This document shows positions 8,524 to 17,475 of a stretch of DNA of 48,638 nt, piece by piece. The position numbers and the translations under genes were made by a program. Every line of letters begins with the position of its first letter. Position 1 is the first letter of the stretch. The notes under the pieces were generated by a model. That model did no database searches. It saw nothing but the letters and a program-made list of their open reading frames with translations, and was not told the origin of the DNA. The stretch covers positions 1 through 48,638 of the forward strand of contig DATMNI010000048.1 of assembly GCA_035570275.1 (NCBI GenBank), given 5' to 3'. This DNA is from DATMNI01 sp035570275. Its GTDB lineage: Bacteria > Acidobacteriota > Terriglobia > Bryobacterales > Bryobacteraceae.

Positions 8524-8605
8524 ATGCCGCCCGCGCTCGCACCTGACCCCCAACGCCCCGAGCTCATGCCGCCCGCGCTCGCACCTGACCCCCAACGCCC
8601 CGAGC
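8524..8605 (+). repeat. Two tandem copies of a 42-base repeat
   Basis: A unit starting ATGCCGCCCGCGCTCGCACC occurs at 8524-8565 and again, nearly identically, at 8566-8605. It sits between the pseudogene and the signal peptide of the next gene, and lengthens the open frame without looking like protein. Confidence 0.8.
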
Positions 8606-8658
8606 CACCGGTGCTTGAAACCACCCGCGGCTATGAAGTTTCCGCCGGGACTGCCGAT

Positions 8659-11600
8659 ATGCCAAGTATGAAGAAGTATAGTTTGAAGACAATCGTTCTG
8701 GCAGCGCTGCTGCTGGCAGGCGCGCTGCTGGTCAATGCGCAGCCAACCGCGAGCCCGGCATCTCTGACCTTTACGTACCAGGTAAACACCTCGACGTACC
8801 CGACGGGAAAGCTCACGGCGACCTTGCCGAAGTCTCTCGGCAGTGGGTATACCCTGACGGCATCCGCGAGTTCATCGCCTACGGGCTGGCTTACTGTTAC
8901 ACCGGAATCCGGAGCCTCACCCCTGGCTATAACTGTTACCGTGAATACCACCAGTCTCAATCCGGGAAGTTACAGCGGGACCATAACACTGGGTACCTCC
9001 CCGGCATCCACTACCGCAACGGTACCCGTGAGTCTCTCCATTTCCAACCCGCCCCCGGCCCTGGTTGTGTCGCCGCCCACGCCGCTTCCGACTTACTTCA
9101 CGCCCGGCCCCAGTGCCGCGCTCACCTTCAATTACACGACAGGGACAAGCTCTACCGACTTTCCGTTTGAAGAAATAGACGTGGCGTCAAATGGCGGCAC
9201 TATTCCGTTCACTGTGGCGGCTGTGGCCGCCGGCAAGTCGGCGGCATGGCTGCGGGTCAACGGGCCGGGGGGTGAAGTGCCCAAAATTCAGACGGGCGGC
9301 GTGGTGAACCTGGGTTCCTATGTTCCCATCTATGTATCCATCGACTTCACAACGCTTTCCACGCTGGATGTAGGCTCGTATGCCGGGACCGTCACCTTTA
9401 CCAACAGCACGACCGGCGCCACGGTTGTGGTCAACGTCAATCTGAACATCTCGGCGGGCGCCCCCACCGTCGGCACCATCTTCCCGACCAGCGTGGTAGC
9501 CGGACCGGCCGCGGGCCGAGTGTCGCCCGTGGTCACGATCTACGGTGACAACTTCTTCACCACCTCGGAAGTCACTCTGACGCCGGATGGGGGTGTTCCC
9601 TATCCCAACCTGAAGAAGTCACTGCTCAGCCGTAAGGTTCTGCAAGCCACGATCGACCCCAGTTATCTCACCGCTCCGGGCACATTCACGCTGAAGGTTG
9701 CCAATGGCAAGACTCTCGCCAATCCGACGCCACAGGAGGCTTCGATCACCTTCACAGTGGCCGATCCGACGGTGCCCCTGATTTCGTCCATCATGAATGC
9801 GGCCAGCTATTTGCGGACGGCCACGCAGACCGGATCGGCAGCCAATCCGGTACCGGCCAGCGGTAGTGGCAGTACCTCAGCCTCGCCGCGCGAGATTATC
9901 GCCATTTTCGGTCAGAATCTTGGACCGGCCGGCGTTACCCAGATTCCCGCCACCACCGGCAACTTCCCGAATTCTTACCCGTTGTCTGCAACCGCGGGCC
10001 CCGCCCCAAATACGACTTCTTACACGGTCGTCTTCTCGTTCGGGGTGGACCCCACGTGCGCCGGCGCCGGTTGCGTGCCGGTGGCGCCCGTGGCAGCGCC
10101 GCTGCTCATGACATCCAGCAACCAGATCAATGCGATTGTTCCTCTTCCGCCGCCCGCGGTAACCGTGCCGGTCACCGGTCTCCCCAGTTGGGTCCAGGTC
10201 ACTGAGACCGCCACCGTCACTGGCATCGTCATCGTCACGGACTGGTTTCCGATTACGGTCTTGCCGGAGGACCCGGGTGTGTTCACCTTTGGCGGTCTCG
10301 GCCAGGGACAGGGAGCTGTGCTGAACTATGACGCCACGACTGGTTACTCGATCAACTCAACCAAGAACCCTGCGCCGAAGGGATCGACTATCAGTCTGTA
10401 TGCAACCGGCATGGGCGATCTCATGGCCGGGGTAGTGGTCACGGTAACCGACAGCTCGAGCACGGCCCAGACTGCCTCGATGACATTCCCGCTGGTCGTC
10501 AATCCCAGTCAAACGTCGATCACCCCTCCTTCGGTCGCGATGTCGCCTCTGCAGAACGGTGTACAAAACAGCCTCTATGTGCCATTCACGCTGCTTGGCA
10601 CTGCCGGAACGCCACCGTACATATGGGCCGTAACCGGGCTCCCGCCCGGTATGAGCATGAACGCGGCCGGATTATTGACGGGCACGCCCAGCGTAGCCGG
10701 TCCCTACAACCCCATGTTCACGCTGACCGATAGTTCAGTACCGAAACAAACCGCTTCCGCCCCCCTGTCGCTGACCATCGGGGCGGAACTTATCACCATT
10801 TCGCCAATCGTGGTGCCCGATGGCGTGCAGAATCTGGCATACATGCCGACGACGCTGGTAGCGGCCGGCGGCAAAACGCCTTACACGTGGAGCCTCGCTT
10901 CGCCGCTCCCGCCCGGGTTGAGCCTGAGTGCCACCGGACAACTGGGCGGCACACCCACCACCCCTGGCCCGTACAACTTCTTTGTCCAGGTAACTGACAG
11001 CGCCAGCCCACCAGTGACGCTAACACCAAACTATCAAATGACGGTTAACCCTGGAATAGCGATCACAACCCCAACGCTGCCGGATGGCGTGGTCGGCGTG
11101 TCCTATACCGCGACCCTTGCCCATCAAGGTGGAACCGCACCCTTCCTCTGGTCGTTCACGGGCGGCCTGCCAGCCGGGCTGGCTCTGGACACCGCCAAAG
11201 GAGTGGTAAGCGGTAAGCCCTCTGCACCAGGATTGAGTTTTGTACAGTTTACAGTATCCGACAGCGCGGGGATGAGCGCGATTTATCTCTACCCGTTCAA
11301 CATCGCTCCGGCTATCCAAATCACGACGGTGGCGCTACCGTCGCCCCTGCACCAATACGAGGCTCTGCCGTCCCTTGCCATACAGGCGACGGGCGGAACT
11401 CCGCCGTACAAGTGGTCTGCACTCGGACTGCCGCCTGGCCTGGTTTTGGGCAACACTGGAGTATTGAGTGGGGTGCCGCTCACGCAGGTCTCTCTCCCGC
11501 TAATCGATGGGGCCGTCTCTCTCGGCGCCGTTTACCTGAATGACAACACCTACCGGGTGGATATTGACGGACAACCCGCGGTTACGAGTTATGCCGGCGC

Positions 11601-11751
11601 GTCGCAAGGTTCCGTCGCCGGACTGGTGCAAATCAACGCCGTGGTGCCTCCCACCGCGCGTACCGGTGCGTCTATTCCATTAACGGTATCGATCGGAACG
11701 TCTACTGGTGCCCGGCGCAGCCAGCTTGGCGTCACGTTGGCAGTTAAGTAA
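8659..11751 (+). CDS. Exported Ig-repeat protein with a split TIGR03437 domain
   Basis: About 1030 residues. ATG 8659 (with ATG 8668 as alternative) precedes a clear signal peptide (SLKTIVLAALLLAGALLVNA). The long in-frame stretch upstream to 8221 is pseudogene and repeat, so I excluded it. Order: two BACON-like beta domains (about 25-260, with SGWLTVTP-type residues), an IPT-like domain (266-364), the first half of the TIGR03437 domain (370-588, NAASY...IAIFGQNLGP...YATGMGD), four putative-Ig (He_PIG) repeats with the LPPGL...G.L.GTP pattern (about 590-945), then the second half of TIGR03437 (946 to the end, YAGASQGSVAGLVQINAVVP). The Ig block therefore interrupts a normally continuous domain. 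No sortase or PEP-CTERM signal is seen at the C-terminus. Likely a secreted or surface protein with a binding role; no catalytic motif found. Confidence 0.8.
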   Translation: MPSMKKYSLKTIVLAALLLAGALLVNAQPTASPASLTFTYQVNTSTYPTGKLTATLPKSLGSGYTLTASASSSPTGWLTVTPESGASPLAITVTVNTTSLNPGSYSGTITLGTSPASTTATVPVSLSISNPPPALVVSPPTPLPTYFTPGPSAALTFNYTTGTSSTDFPFEEIDVASNGGTIPFTVAAVAAGKSAAWLRVNGPGGEVPKIQTGGVVNLGSYVPIYVSIDFTTLSTLDVGSYAGTVTFTNSTTGATVVVNVNLNISAGAPTVGTIFPTSVVAGPAAGRVSPVVTIYGDNFFTTSEVTLTPDGGVPYPNLKKSLLSRKVLQATIDPSYLTAPGTFTLKVANGKTLANPTPQEASITFTVADPTVPLISSIMNAASYLRTATQTGSAANPVPASGSGSTSASPREIIAIFGQNLGPAGVTQIPATTGNFPNSYPLSATAGPAPNTTSYTVVFSFGVDPTCAGAGCVPVAPVAAPLLMTSSNQINAIVPLPPPAVTVPVTGLPSWVQVTETATVTGIVIVTDWFPITVLPEDPGVFTFGGLGQGQGAVLNYDATTGYSINSTKNPAPKGSTISLYATGMGDLMAGVVVTVTDSSSTAQTASMTFPLVVNPSQTSITPPSVAMSPLQNGVQNSLYVPFTLLGTAGTPPYIWAVTGLPPGMSMNAAGLLTGTPSVAGPYNPMFTLTDSSVPKQTASAPLSLTIGAELITISPIVVPDGVQNLAYMPTTLVAAGGKTPYTWSLASPLPPGLSLSATGQLGGTPTTPGPYNFFVQVTDSASPPVTLTPNYQMTVNPGIAITTPTLPDGVVGVSYTATLAHQGGTAPFLWSFTGGLPAGLALDTAKGVVSGKPSAPGLSFVQFTVSDSAGMSAIYLYPFNIAPAIQITTVALPSPLHQYEALPSLAIQATGGTPPYKWSALGLPPGLVLGNTGVLSGVPLTQVSLPLIDGAVSLGAVYLNDNTYRVDIDGQPAVTSYAGASQGSVAGLVQINAVVPPTARTGASIPLTVSIGTSTGARRSQLGVTLAVK

Positions 11752-11853
11752 GGAACCTGGGCGGCTGCCAGCGCCTCCAGGCGCATGGAGCATGGCGGCG
11801 AAGCACAACCGCCGAATCCCTTCCGTACGAGCGGTGACGAGCCGTGCGGTCGA

Positions 11854-12344
11854 TTAGCAGCCAGGATCTTTTTCCGGAGTACACTCGCTGCGAGTAGTCC
11901 CCATTCGGCGGCAGTTGCTTTGTGACCGGCGCCACTCCACCTGCCAGCGGCGCGGGCCCGGCAGCGTGACGACAACGGCGGGTTCGGCAGGCCTCATGAT
12001 CTCCGACGAATGCCCGGTGGCGGAGCAGCCCCCGCCCGCGGGGCACACGACATGCACGATGCGGACTTGCCCATTTTCGAACTGCGTTTATGCGGCTGCC
12101 TTCGATCGGTCCATGACGACCGGTGCCAGCCGGACGTCACACGCCGGGCAAGCGAAGGGCGCCGGCTTTGTGGCTGGGTGGTTGTGCACCGGAGCCTTCT
12201 CGTGCGCCCGTAGGTGACGCGCGTGGCCCGGACCCAGGCATTTTCGAAGAGCCGGTGGTAGTGGTCGCCGGCGACAGTGTACGGGTCCTGTGCAGCGGCG
12301 GCGAACGGGAGGGACAACAGCAGGGCTACGGCTGCGAATCTCAT
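11854..12344 (-). pseudogene. Decayed exported cupin-like gene
   Basis: Starting at 12344 the minus strand encodes MRFAAVALLLSLPFAAAAQ, a good signal peptide, then YHRLFENAWVRATRVTYG. A single-base shift then moves the coding look to another frame with AHEKAPVHNHPA, a cupin-type metal-binding stretch. That frame meets a TAA stop and resumes as QFENGQVRIVHVVCPAGGG, which looks like a second copy of the FEN..VR motif. One frameshift and one nonsense codon make this a pseudogene of an apparently two-cupin periplasmic protein. The coding look fades near 11854. The family call rests on the HNHP motif and the repeated FEN..VR phrase only. Confidence 0.6.
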
Positions 12345-12384
12345 CGGGCGGAGTTGGCGGACATGAGTGCCAAACGGGGAACCC

Positions 12385-12627
12385 TTACTTCCGGCGGGAC
12401 GCCATCTTCCTTTCCAGCGCGCCCATCAGCCGGCTCTCGACATCCGCCGGGATCGGATGCGGTTCCATGCCTTTGTAAATGCGAATCGTTTTCTTGGTGG
12501 TGTCCGCGATCACCCAGCAGTTGGGGCACTCGGTGATGTGCTGCTCCAGTTTGGCGCGGACATCCGCATCGGCGCTCTCGTCCAGGTAATCGCTCAACTC
12601 GTTGAGAAAGTCCTTACATGTAAGCAA
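12385..12627 (-). CDS. Anti-sigma factor with zinc-binding zf-HC2 motif
   Basis: An 80-residue protein with Cys4, His30, Cys34 and Cys37, matching the C-x25-H-x3-C-x2-C zinc-binding anti-sigma motif (zf-HC2). It has no membrane helix, so it should act in the cytoplasm on the sigma factor encoded just upstream. The start is a TTG at 12627, which overlaps the sigma stop region by 14 bases (12614-12627), a layout that favours translational coupling and balanced amounts of the two proteins. Zinc anti-sigma factors of this small soluble type often sense redox change; that is family knowledge, not shown here. Confidence 0.85.
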   Translation of the reverse strand: MLTCKDFLNELSDYLDESADADVRAKLEQHITECPNCWVIADTTKKTIRIYKGMEPHPIPADVESRLMGALERKMASRRK

Positions 12628-13234
12628 AGGCGTCGTCTCCCTTGCGTTTGAAGAAGCGCGTGAGCTTCTCCCGCAATTGCAGGCGGGCTCGCAACAGCCT
12701 GCTCTTCACCGCCGGTACGGAAAGGCCCAGGGCATCGGCCGTTTCCTCGGTCGAAAGCTCCTCGATATCGCGCAGCACAAACACGGAGCGATAGTGCGGC
12801 TCCAGGCTTTGAATCGCGGTATCCAGAATCCCGCCGAGTTCTTCCCGCGAAAACTGCTGCTCGGGGTCCTCGTCCCACGCGGCAATCTCGCGCACCACCG
12901 TGTCCTCGCCGGTATCGATGGTCTCATCCAGTGAGACCGATTTGTCGGTCTTGCGGCGGCGGAGTTTCATCAGCGACTGGTTGACCGCGATGCGGACTAT
13001 CCAGGTGTAGAACTTCGAGTCGCCCTTGAACTGATCCAGGTGCTCGTAAGCCTTCATGAAGGTCTCTTGCAGCACGTCCTCGGCATCCTCGCGGTTCTGC
13101 GTGACGTGTTGCGCCAGACGGAAAATCTTGCCTTCGTAACGCCTCACCAGTTCGCCGAACGCACGGGTATCGCCCTGGCGCGACTGCGCAACCAGGATCG
13201 TTTCGTCGGTTCCGGCTTGGCTGGATACTGCCAT
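12614..13234 (-). CDS. ECF-type RNA polymerase sigma factor
   Basis: A 206-residue sigma-70 family protein. Region 2 covers about residues 25-95 (FGELVRRYEGKIFRLAQH...DAEDVLQETFMKAYEHL...FYTWIVRIAVN). Region 4 covers about 140-195 (LEPHYRSVFVLRDIEELSTEETADALGLS...VKSRLLRARLQLREKL). I chose ATG 13234 because residues upstream in the open frame do not look like protein and region 2 begins at the usual distance from this Met. The anti-sigma gene overlaps its end, so the pair forms an operon. Such operons commonly self-activate, but I cannot see a duplicated promoter motif. The regulon is unknown. Confidence 0.9.
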   Translation of the reverse strand: MAVSSQAGTDETILVAQSRQGDTRAFGELVRRYEGKIFRLAQHVTQNREDAEDVLQETFMKAYEHLDQFKGDSKFYTWIVRIAVNQSLMKLRRRKTDKSVSLDETIDTGEDTVVREIAAWDEDPEQQFSREELGGILDTAIQSLEPHYRSVFVLRDIEELSTEETADALGLSVPAVKSRLLRARLQLREKLTRFFKRKGDDAFAYM

Positions 13235-13669
13235 GGAGTGTATGTTTCCATCATAACCTAGCGGGCGGGCACACCGGGCAGGGTTCCCGGCGCATCGGCC
13301 TCGAGATCGCAGTGACGATTCGCGAATTCTCTTTTTGGTGGCATAAAACCGGGCCGGTGAGGGAGAACCTCCGGGCAGCGCACTGCCCACACACTTCGTC
13401 TACTGCAATTTCCGCCGGATTCGCACATTGCTACGGGACGCCTGGAAGATAGTAAGGTCGCCTCACAAAGGACTGGGCATTCTCGCTGATCCGTGTCACG
13501 CCGGCCGGCAACCAAGGTATAAGGTATGAATTAAACGAGGAGCGGGCGCCGTGAAGCTTGATACCTGAAAATCCAGGAGCCAGCGGAGCCGGTCACTCCA
13601 TGAAAAGGGAAGGGAATGAAGACTGAAGTGCGGAAGCAAGTCGGGGTTCGTTCTTGACGAGAAGGTCTG
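13235..13669. other. Gene-free stretch upstream of the sigma gene
   Basis: This stretch must contain the sigma-factor promoter on its minus strand. I see no credible open frame, repeat or RNA structure here. The left end of the radical-SAM remnant at 13670 has no sharp boundary, so some of this may be further decayed sequence. Confidence 0.3.
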
Positions 13670-14050
13670 CTGTGACCTCTCGTTCTCTCGCTGTAAATCC
13701 GCCAGGAACTGCGGCCACGTGTCTTCCCCCGGCCCCTGTGAACATGGCGTCGGCATGTGGCGCCGCTTCCGCAGGTAGCGAGGTCACGTGCAATCCACCC
13801 AACGCCACGAAGATGCCGCGGCGCCGGTAGGCATCGGCGATCTGGCAGGAGCGCCGCGCGCTGGTGATGCACACCTCAATGGCCACCAGGTCCCGCTGGT
13901 AGTCCAGTTGGTCGTCCAGTCGCAGCGTCTCCACGTGCTCATCGGTCAGGACGGCGCGATCCTCCGGTCAGGTATCCCGCCCAGCGTCGCCAACCCGAGC
14001 CGGGGGAAATAGCGAGTACCTGATGGGCCGGAACCGCGAGCTGGCGGCTT
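13670..14050 (-). pseudogene. Decayed N-terminus of a B12-binding radical SAM protein
   Basis: Pieces in three frames join into one recognisable N-terminal B12-binding domain. They are FRPIRYSLFPP (about 14033), LGLATLGG (next frame), then ETLRLDDQLDYQRDLVAIEV and RRRGIFVALGGLHVTSLPAE with APHADAMFTG, and finally GPGEDTWPQFLADL (other frame, ending near 13680). At least three frameshifts separate them. The radical SAM CxxxCxxC cluster that should follow is not found. This is the debris of a radical SAM gene of the B4064/BchE-like type. No function remains. Confidence 0.65.
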
Positions 14051-14161
14051 CGGTGAGCGCGCGAAGAGTGGATTTTGACGAACATCCTGGGGGCTGGGGT
14101 GCCATGGAGTCCCCAGCTTTGTAGAGTACTTTATTAAGTGAAGTACGATATTCTGGAAGCA

Positions 14162-16333
14162 ATGGCACTGTCGGAGGTCCGCGCGAGGGCCCCATTCTGG
14201 CGTACAGTCCTATACTTCGACGCGACCAAGACTTTGCCTTGGCCGGCGCTGCGCAATTCCATCGGGGTAGCTCTGCCGCTCGCGATCGGCGTCCTGTTGG
14301 GCAACGTTTCGGGCGGTCTGGTGGCCGCTACCGGGGCGCTCAACGTGGCCTTCTCCGATGGTTCCGACCCTTATCTCCACCGTGCCCGGCGCATGTTTTA
14401 CGCCGGGTGCTTCGTGGCGCTGGCGGTCTTCGCCGGCAGGCTTATGCGCCCATCCGGGCCGGGCGTGCGCGACCACATGCTGGCCGTGCTGCTGGCCGCC
14501 GCCTGCGCCTTCGCCGCGGGAATGATGGTGGCCATAGGCCAGACTCCCGCCGATATCGGCACCATCACGCTGGTCACCCTGGTGGTCTTCTCCGCCCAAC
14601 CCACATCCTTCGGCAAAGCCTTTTCTTCGGGGCTCCTGGTCCTGGCCGGCGCGCTGATTCAGACCGTCCTGGCGGTAGCGCTCTGGCCCGTGCGGCCCTA
14701 TTTTCCCGAACGCCGCGCGCTGGCGGCGCTCTATGCCGAACTCGCCCGTGGCGCCGGCGCCGGCTCGGCCGCCACGCGGTCGCCGCTCGCCACCCAGGCG
14801 CCCTCCGCCAGCATGCAAAGCAGTGAAGCCCACAACGCAGTGGCCGGTCTAAGCAACGACCGCTCCGTGGAAGGCGAACGCTATCTGGCCCTGCTCAGCC
14901 TGGCCGAGCGCATCCGCCTGGCCCTGCTGGCGCTGGCCCGTTTGCGTGTGCGCATCGGCCGCGAGAGGGCGACCGAATCGGAAGCCGGGATTCTGGATGC
15001 TTCGGGGACGCTGGCTTCGCACATGCTGACCTCCATCTCCCAGGCTCTCTCCGCCGGCGTGAAGGGCAATCCGCATATCGGCTGCTTGCAGGAAATGCGC
15101 TCCGCCGCCGAGAAGCTGCGCCAGCCGAATCTCTCGAACCGATCGCCCGATCTCGCAGCGTTGCGCAGCGACGCCCGCGCCCAACTGGATGCGCTTGGCG
15201 GCCAACTTCGGTTCGCCCTGGAACTGGCTGCCCACACCACCCCGGCCGGAAGCGAAGAGTTCGACCGTCAAGAAGCCGCGCAGCCCTGGCACCTGCGCCT
15301 GGCCGGCGTGTGGGCCGTGCTGCGCGCCAACCTCACGCTGGAGTCGCCGGCCTTCCGGCACGCCGTGCGGCTGGCCGTCTGCGTGGCCGCAGCCGACCTG
15401 CTGGCCCGCGGCCTGGGCTGGCGCCGCACCTATTGGGCGCCCATGACTGTAGCCATTGTCCTGAAGCCCGACTTCACCACCACCTTCAGCCGCGGCGTGC
15501 TGCGCCTTGCCGGCACCTTCGTGGGACTGGCCTTCGCCACCGCGCTGTTCCACGTCCTTGGCCCGCCACTCGGCCTGCAGATCGTCCTCATCGCCGCCTT
15601 CGTCTTCCTCATGCGCTGGCTCGGGCCCGCCAACTACGGCATCCTGGCCACCGCCATCACCACGCTGGTCGTGCTCCTTTTCGCCGTTACCGGCGTCGCG
15701 CCTGCCGACGTCATGGCGGCCCGCGGCCTCAATACCGTCGCCGGCGGCATGATCGCGTTGCTGGCCTACCGTCTTTGGCCCACGTGGGAGCGGACCCAGG
15801 TGCCAGAGGCGCTGGCCCGCCTGCTGGACGCATACCGCGGCTACTTCCAGGCGATCCGCGACGCCTACCTGGACCCGACCACCAAGTTCGCCCGTGAGCT
15901 GGACCGCGCCCGCCAGAATTGCCGCCTGGCGCGGTCGAACCTGGAGGCTTCCGCCGCCCGCCTCGGCACCGAGCCCGGCGTCAACCCCGCGCGTCTCACC
16001 GCGCTCAGCGCGATGCTGGCCAACTCGCACCGCCTGATTCACGCCGTAATGTCACTCGAAGCCGGCTTATACCGGAGCCGCCCCGTTCCCGCTCGCGCCG
16101 CCTTCCGCACTTTCGCCAACGATGTGGATGCCACGCTCTACTTCCTGGCCGCCGGGCTGCGCGGCGCGCACATCGAACCTGCCACCCTGCCAGATCTCCG
16201 CGAGGACCATCACGCCCTCCTCCAAGCCGGCGACCCCCGAACCGAACGCTACGCGATGGTCAACATCGAGACCGACCGGATCACCAACAGCCTCAACACG
16301 CTGGCCGGCGAGATTCTGAAGTGGGGCCGGTGA
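14162..16333 (+). CDS. FUSC-family inner-membrane protein
   Basis: A 723-residue protein with two membrane blocks separated by a soluble linker. Block one spans about residues 33-180 (several helices, with SIGVALPLAIGVLLGNVSGG). The linker (185-395) is charged and helical. Block two (400-545) carries the fusaric-acid-resistance-like signature WAPMTVAIVLKPDFTTTFSRG and RLAGTFVGLAFATALF. A C-terminal soluble region ends at EILKWGR. This matches the FUSC/YccS/aromatic-acid exporter superfamily, thought to export aromatic acids or similar compounds. No membrane-fusion partner gene is adjacent. I chose ATG 14162 over GTG 14138 because GGAAG lies just before it. Confidence 0.8.
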   Translation: MALSEVRARAPFWRTVLYFDATKTLPWPALRNSIGVALPLAIGVLLGNVSGGLVAATGALNVAFSDGSDPYLHRARRMFYAGCFVALAVFAGRLMRPSGPGVRDHMLAVLLAAACAFAAGMMVAIGQTPADIGTITLVTLVVFSAQPTSFGKAFSSGLLVLAGALIQTVLAVALWPVRPYFPERRALAALYAELARGAGAGSAATRSPLATQAPSASMQSSEAHNAVAGLSNDRSVEGERYLALLSLAERIRLALLALARLRVRIGRERATESEAGILDASGTLASHMLTSISQALSAGVKGNPHIGCLQEMRSAAEKLRQPNLSNRSPDLAALRSDARAQLDALGGQLRFALELAAHTTPAGSEEFDRQEAAQPWHLRLAGVWAVLRANLTLESPAFRHAVRLAVCVAAADLLARGLGWRRTYWAPMTVAIVLKPDFTTTFSRGVLRLAGTFVGLAFATALFHVLGPPLGLQIVLIAAFVFLMRWLGPANYGILATAITTLVVLLFAVTGVAPADVMAARGLNTVAGGMIALLAYRLWPTWERTQVPEALARLLDAYRGYFQAIRDAYLDPTTKFARELDRARQNCRLARSNLEASAARLGTEPGVNPARLTALSAMLANSHRLIHAVMSLEAGLYRSRPVPARAAFRTFANDVDATLYFLAAGLRGAHIEPATLPDLREDHHALLQAGDPRTERYAMVNIETDRITNSLNTLAGEILKWGR

Positions 16334-16375
16334 GGAGCCTTTCCGGGGATTGGTAAGCCGCGTTGGATTGCTAAA

Positions 16376-16412
16376 CTGTTCGCGATGTGCGCCCAGCGCA
16401 CATCGCGAACAG
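16376..16412. terminator. Perfect 17-bp hairpin between convergent genes
   Basis: CTGTTCGCGATGTGCGC (16376-16392) and its exact reverse complement (16396-16412) enclose a CCA loop. It lies between the ends of convergent genes (16333 and 16436), so it can act as a terminator for both. There is no T tract directly after the stem; AAAAAC near 16431 gives a U run only for the minus-strand transcript. Confidence 0.65.
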
Positions 16413-16432
16413 GTTGACAACCTGCCCCACAA
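16410..16432 (-). repeat. REP-like palindrome, partial copy
   Basis: On the minus strand this reads GTGGGGCAGGTTGTCAACCT, the first arm of the palindromic repeat family seen in full at 20945 and 27678. The second arm (GGCGGATTGGCAATCCGCC) is replaced by the 17-bp hairpin. Confidence 0.65.
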
Positions 16433-16435
16433 AAA

Positions 16436-17329
16436 CTAAGCCTTCAGATACTTGGCGAAGAAATCGAGCGTGCGCTGCCAGGCCAGTTTGGCGGCGGCCG
16501 CATCGTACCGCGGCGTTGTATCGTTGTGGAATCCGTGATTGGCGCCTTCGTATACGTGCGCGGTGTACGCCACGTGGTTCGCCTTCAGCGCCTCTTCGTA
16601 GGCCGGCCATCCGCCGTTGATGCGCGTGTCCAGACCGGCGTATTGCAGCAGCAGCGGTGCTTTGATCTTGGCCACGTCGGCGGCCGGCGGCTGGCCGCCG
16701 TAGAACGGAACCGCCGCCGAGAGATCCGCGCCCAGCCGCACGGCCAGCGTGTTGGCGATGCCGCCCCCGAAACAGAAACCGACCACGCCGATTTTGCCGG
16801 TGCAGTCTGACCGGGCCTTCAGCCAGCGCGCCGCGGCCACAAAGTCCTCGGTCATTTTCGGCTTGTCCACCGGTCCGAAAGCCGCCGCTCCCTTCTCATC
16901 GTCACCGGGATAGCCGCCCACACTGGTCAGGCCATCCGGGGCGAAAGCGATGTAGTTCTCCGTGCCCAGGCGCCGCGCCACGTCTTCGATGTAGGGATTG
17001 AGCCCGCGGTTTTCGTGCACCACCAGCACGCCAGACAATTTGCCGGCAGCCTTGGCCGGACGCACCAGGTACCCGTTGATGCTGCCATTGCCCTGCGGAG
17101 AAGGGACGGTGGCCCGCTCCGTATGGATGCGGCTATCGTCTTTCGCCACCTGCTGCGCCCAGGCATAGTTGGGCCTCAGGCTCTCCCAAATCGCCATGGC
17201 GGTGAGGCCGCCGGTGGCGAACTTCTTCGCGCCCTCCAGGAAATCGCGGCGTTCGATATCGCCGTGAACGTACCGGTCAAAAAGGTTCAGCAACTCTTGC
17301 GGGAAGTCGCTCGCGTTCTTTCGGTCCAT
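16436..17329 (-). CDS. Dienelactone-hydrolase family protein
   Basis: A 297-residue alpha/beta hydrolase of the DLH type. The catalytic triad is visible: Cys186 in GFCFGGG, Asp234 in GLDTRING and His265 in ANHGFHND. The DLH-specific Glu106 in VVHENRGL is also there. The N-terminus has a twin-arginine-like stretch (ERRDFLEGAKKFATGG followed by hydrophobic residues) about 28 residues in, as in YghX-like exported members, so it may reach the periplasm. ATG 17329 is 8 bases after AGGAG; the TTG at 17335 is too close. The substrate is unknown; the family includes carboxymethylenebutenolidase. It converges on the FUSC gene across a hairpin. Confidence 0.85.
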   Translation of the reverse strand: MDRKNASDFPQELLNLFDRYVHGDIERRDFLEGAKKFATGGLTAMAIWESLRPNYAWAQQVAKDDSRIHTERATVPSPQGNGSINGYLVRPAKAAGKLSGVLVVHENRGLNPYIEDVARRLGTENYIAFAPDGLTSVGGYPGDDEKGAAAFGPVDKPKMTEDFVAAARWLKARSDCTGKIGVVGFCFGGGIANTLAVRLGADLSAAVPFYGGQPPAADVAKIKAPLLLQYAGLDTRINGGWPAYEEALKANHVAYTAHVYEGANHGFHNDTTPRYDAAAAKLAWQRTLDFFAKYLKA

Positions 17330-17475
17330 GGACAATGCTCCTGTTTAGCCGACTTCTGTTTAGCCGAAAGGATATCACAGCCTTGATTCGCAGCGCGTGG
17401 TGTCGCAGGGCGGCGTCGCACGGCCGGCGGGGGCGTGAGTTTGGGCTCGAAAACACCCAGCCAGGAATGGCGGTG

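Noticed and set aside
8221..8658. N-terminal extension of the Ig-repeat protein
   Set aside because: It contains a frameshifted gene remnant and a tandem repeat, and the signal peptide begins at 8659.
14849..16042. 397-aa open frame antisense to the FUSC gene
   Set aside because: Low-complexity GQ/GG-rich translation; mirrors codon bias of the real gene.
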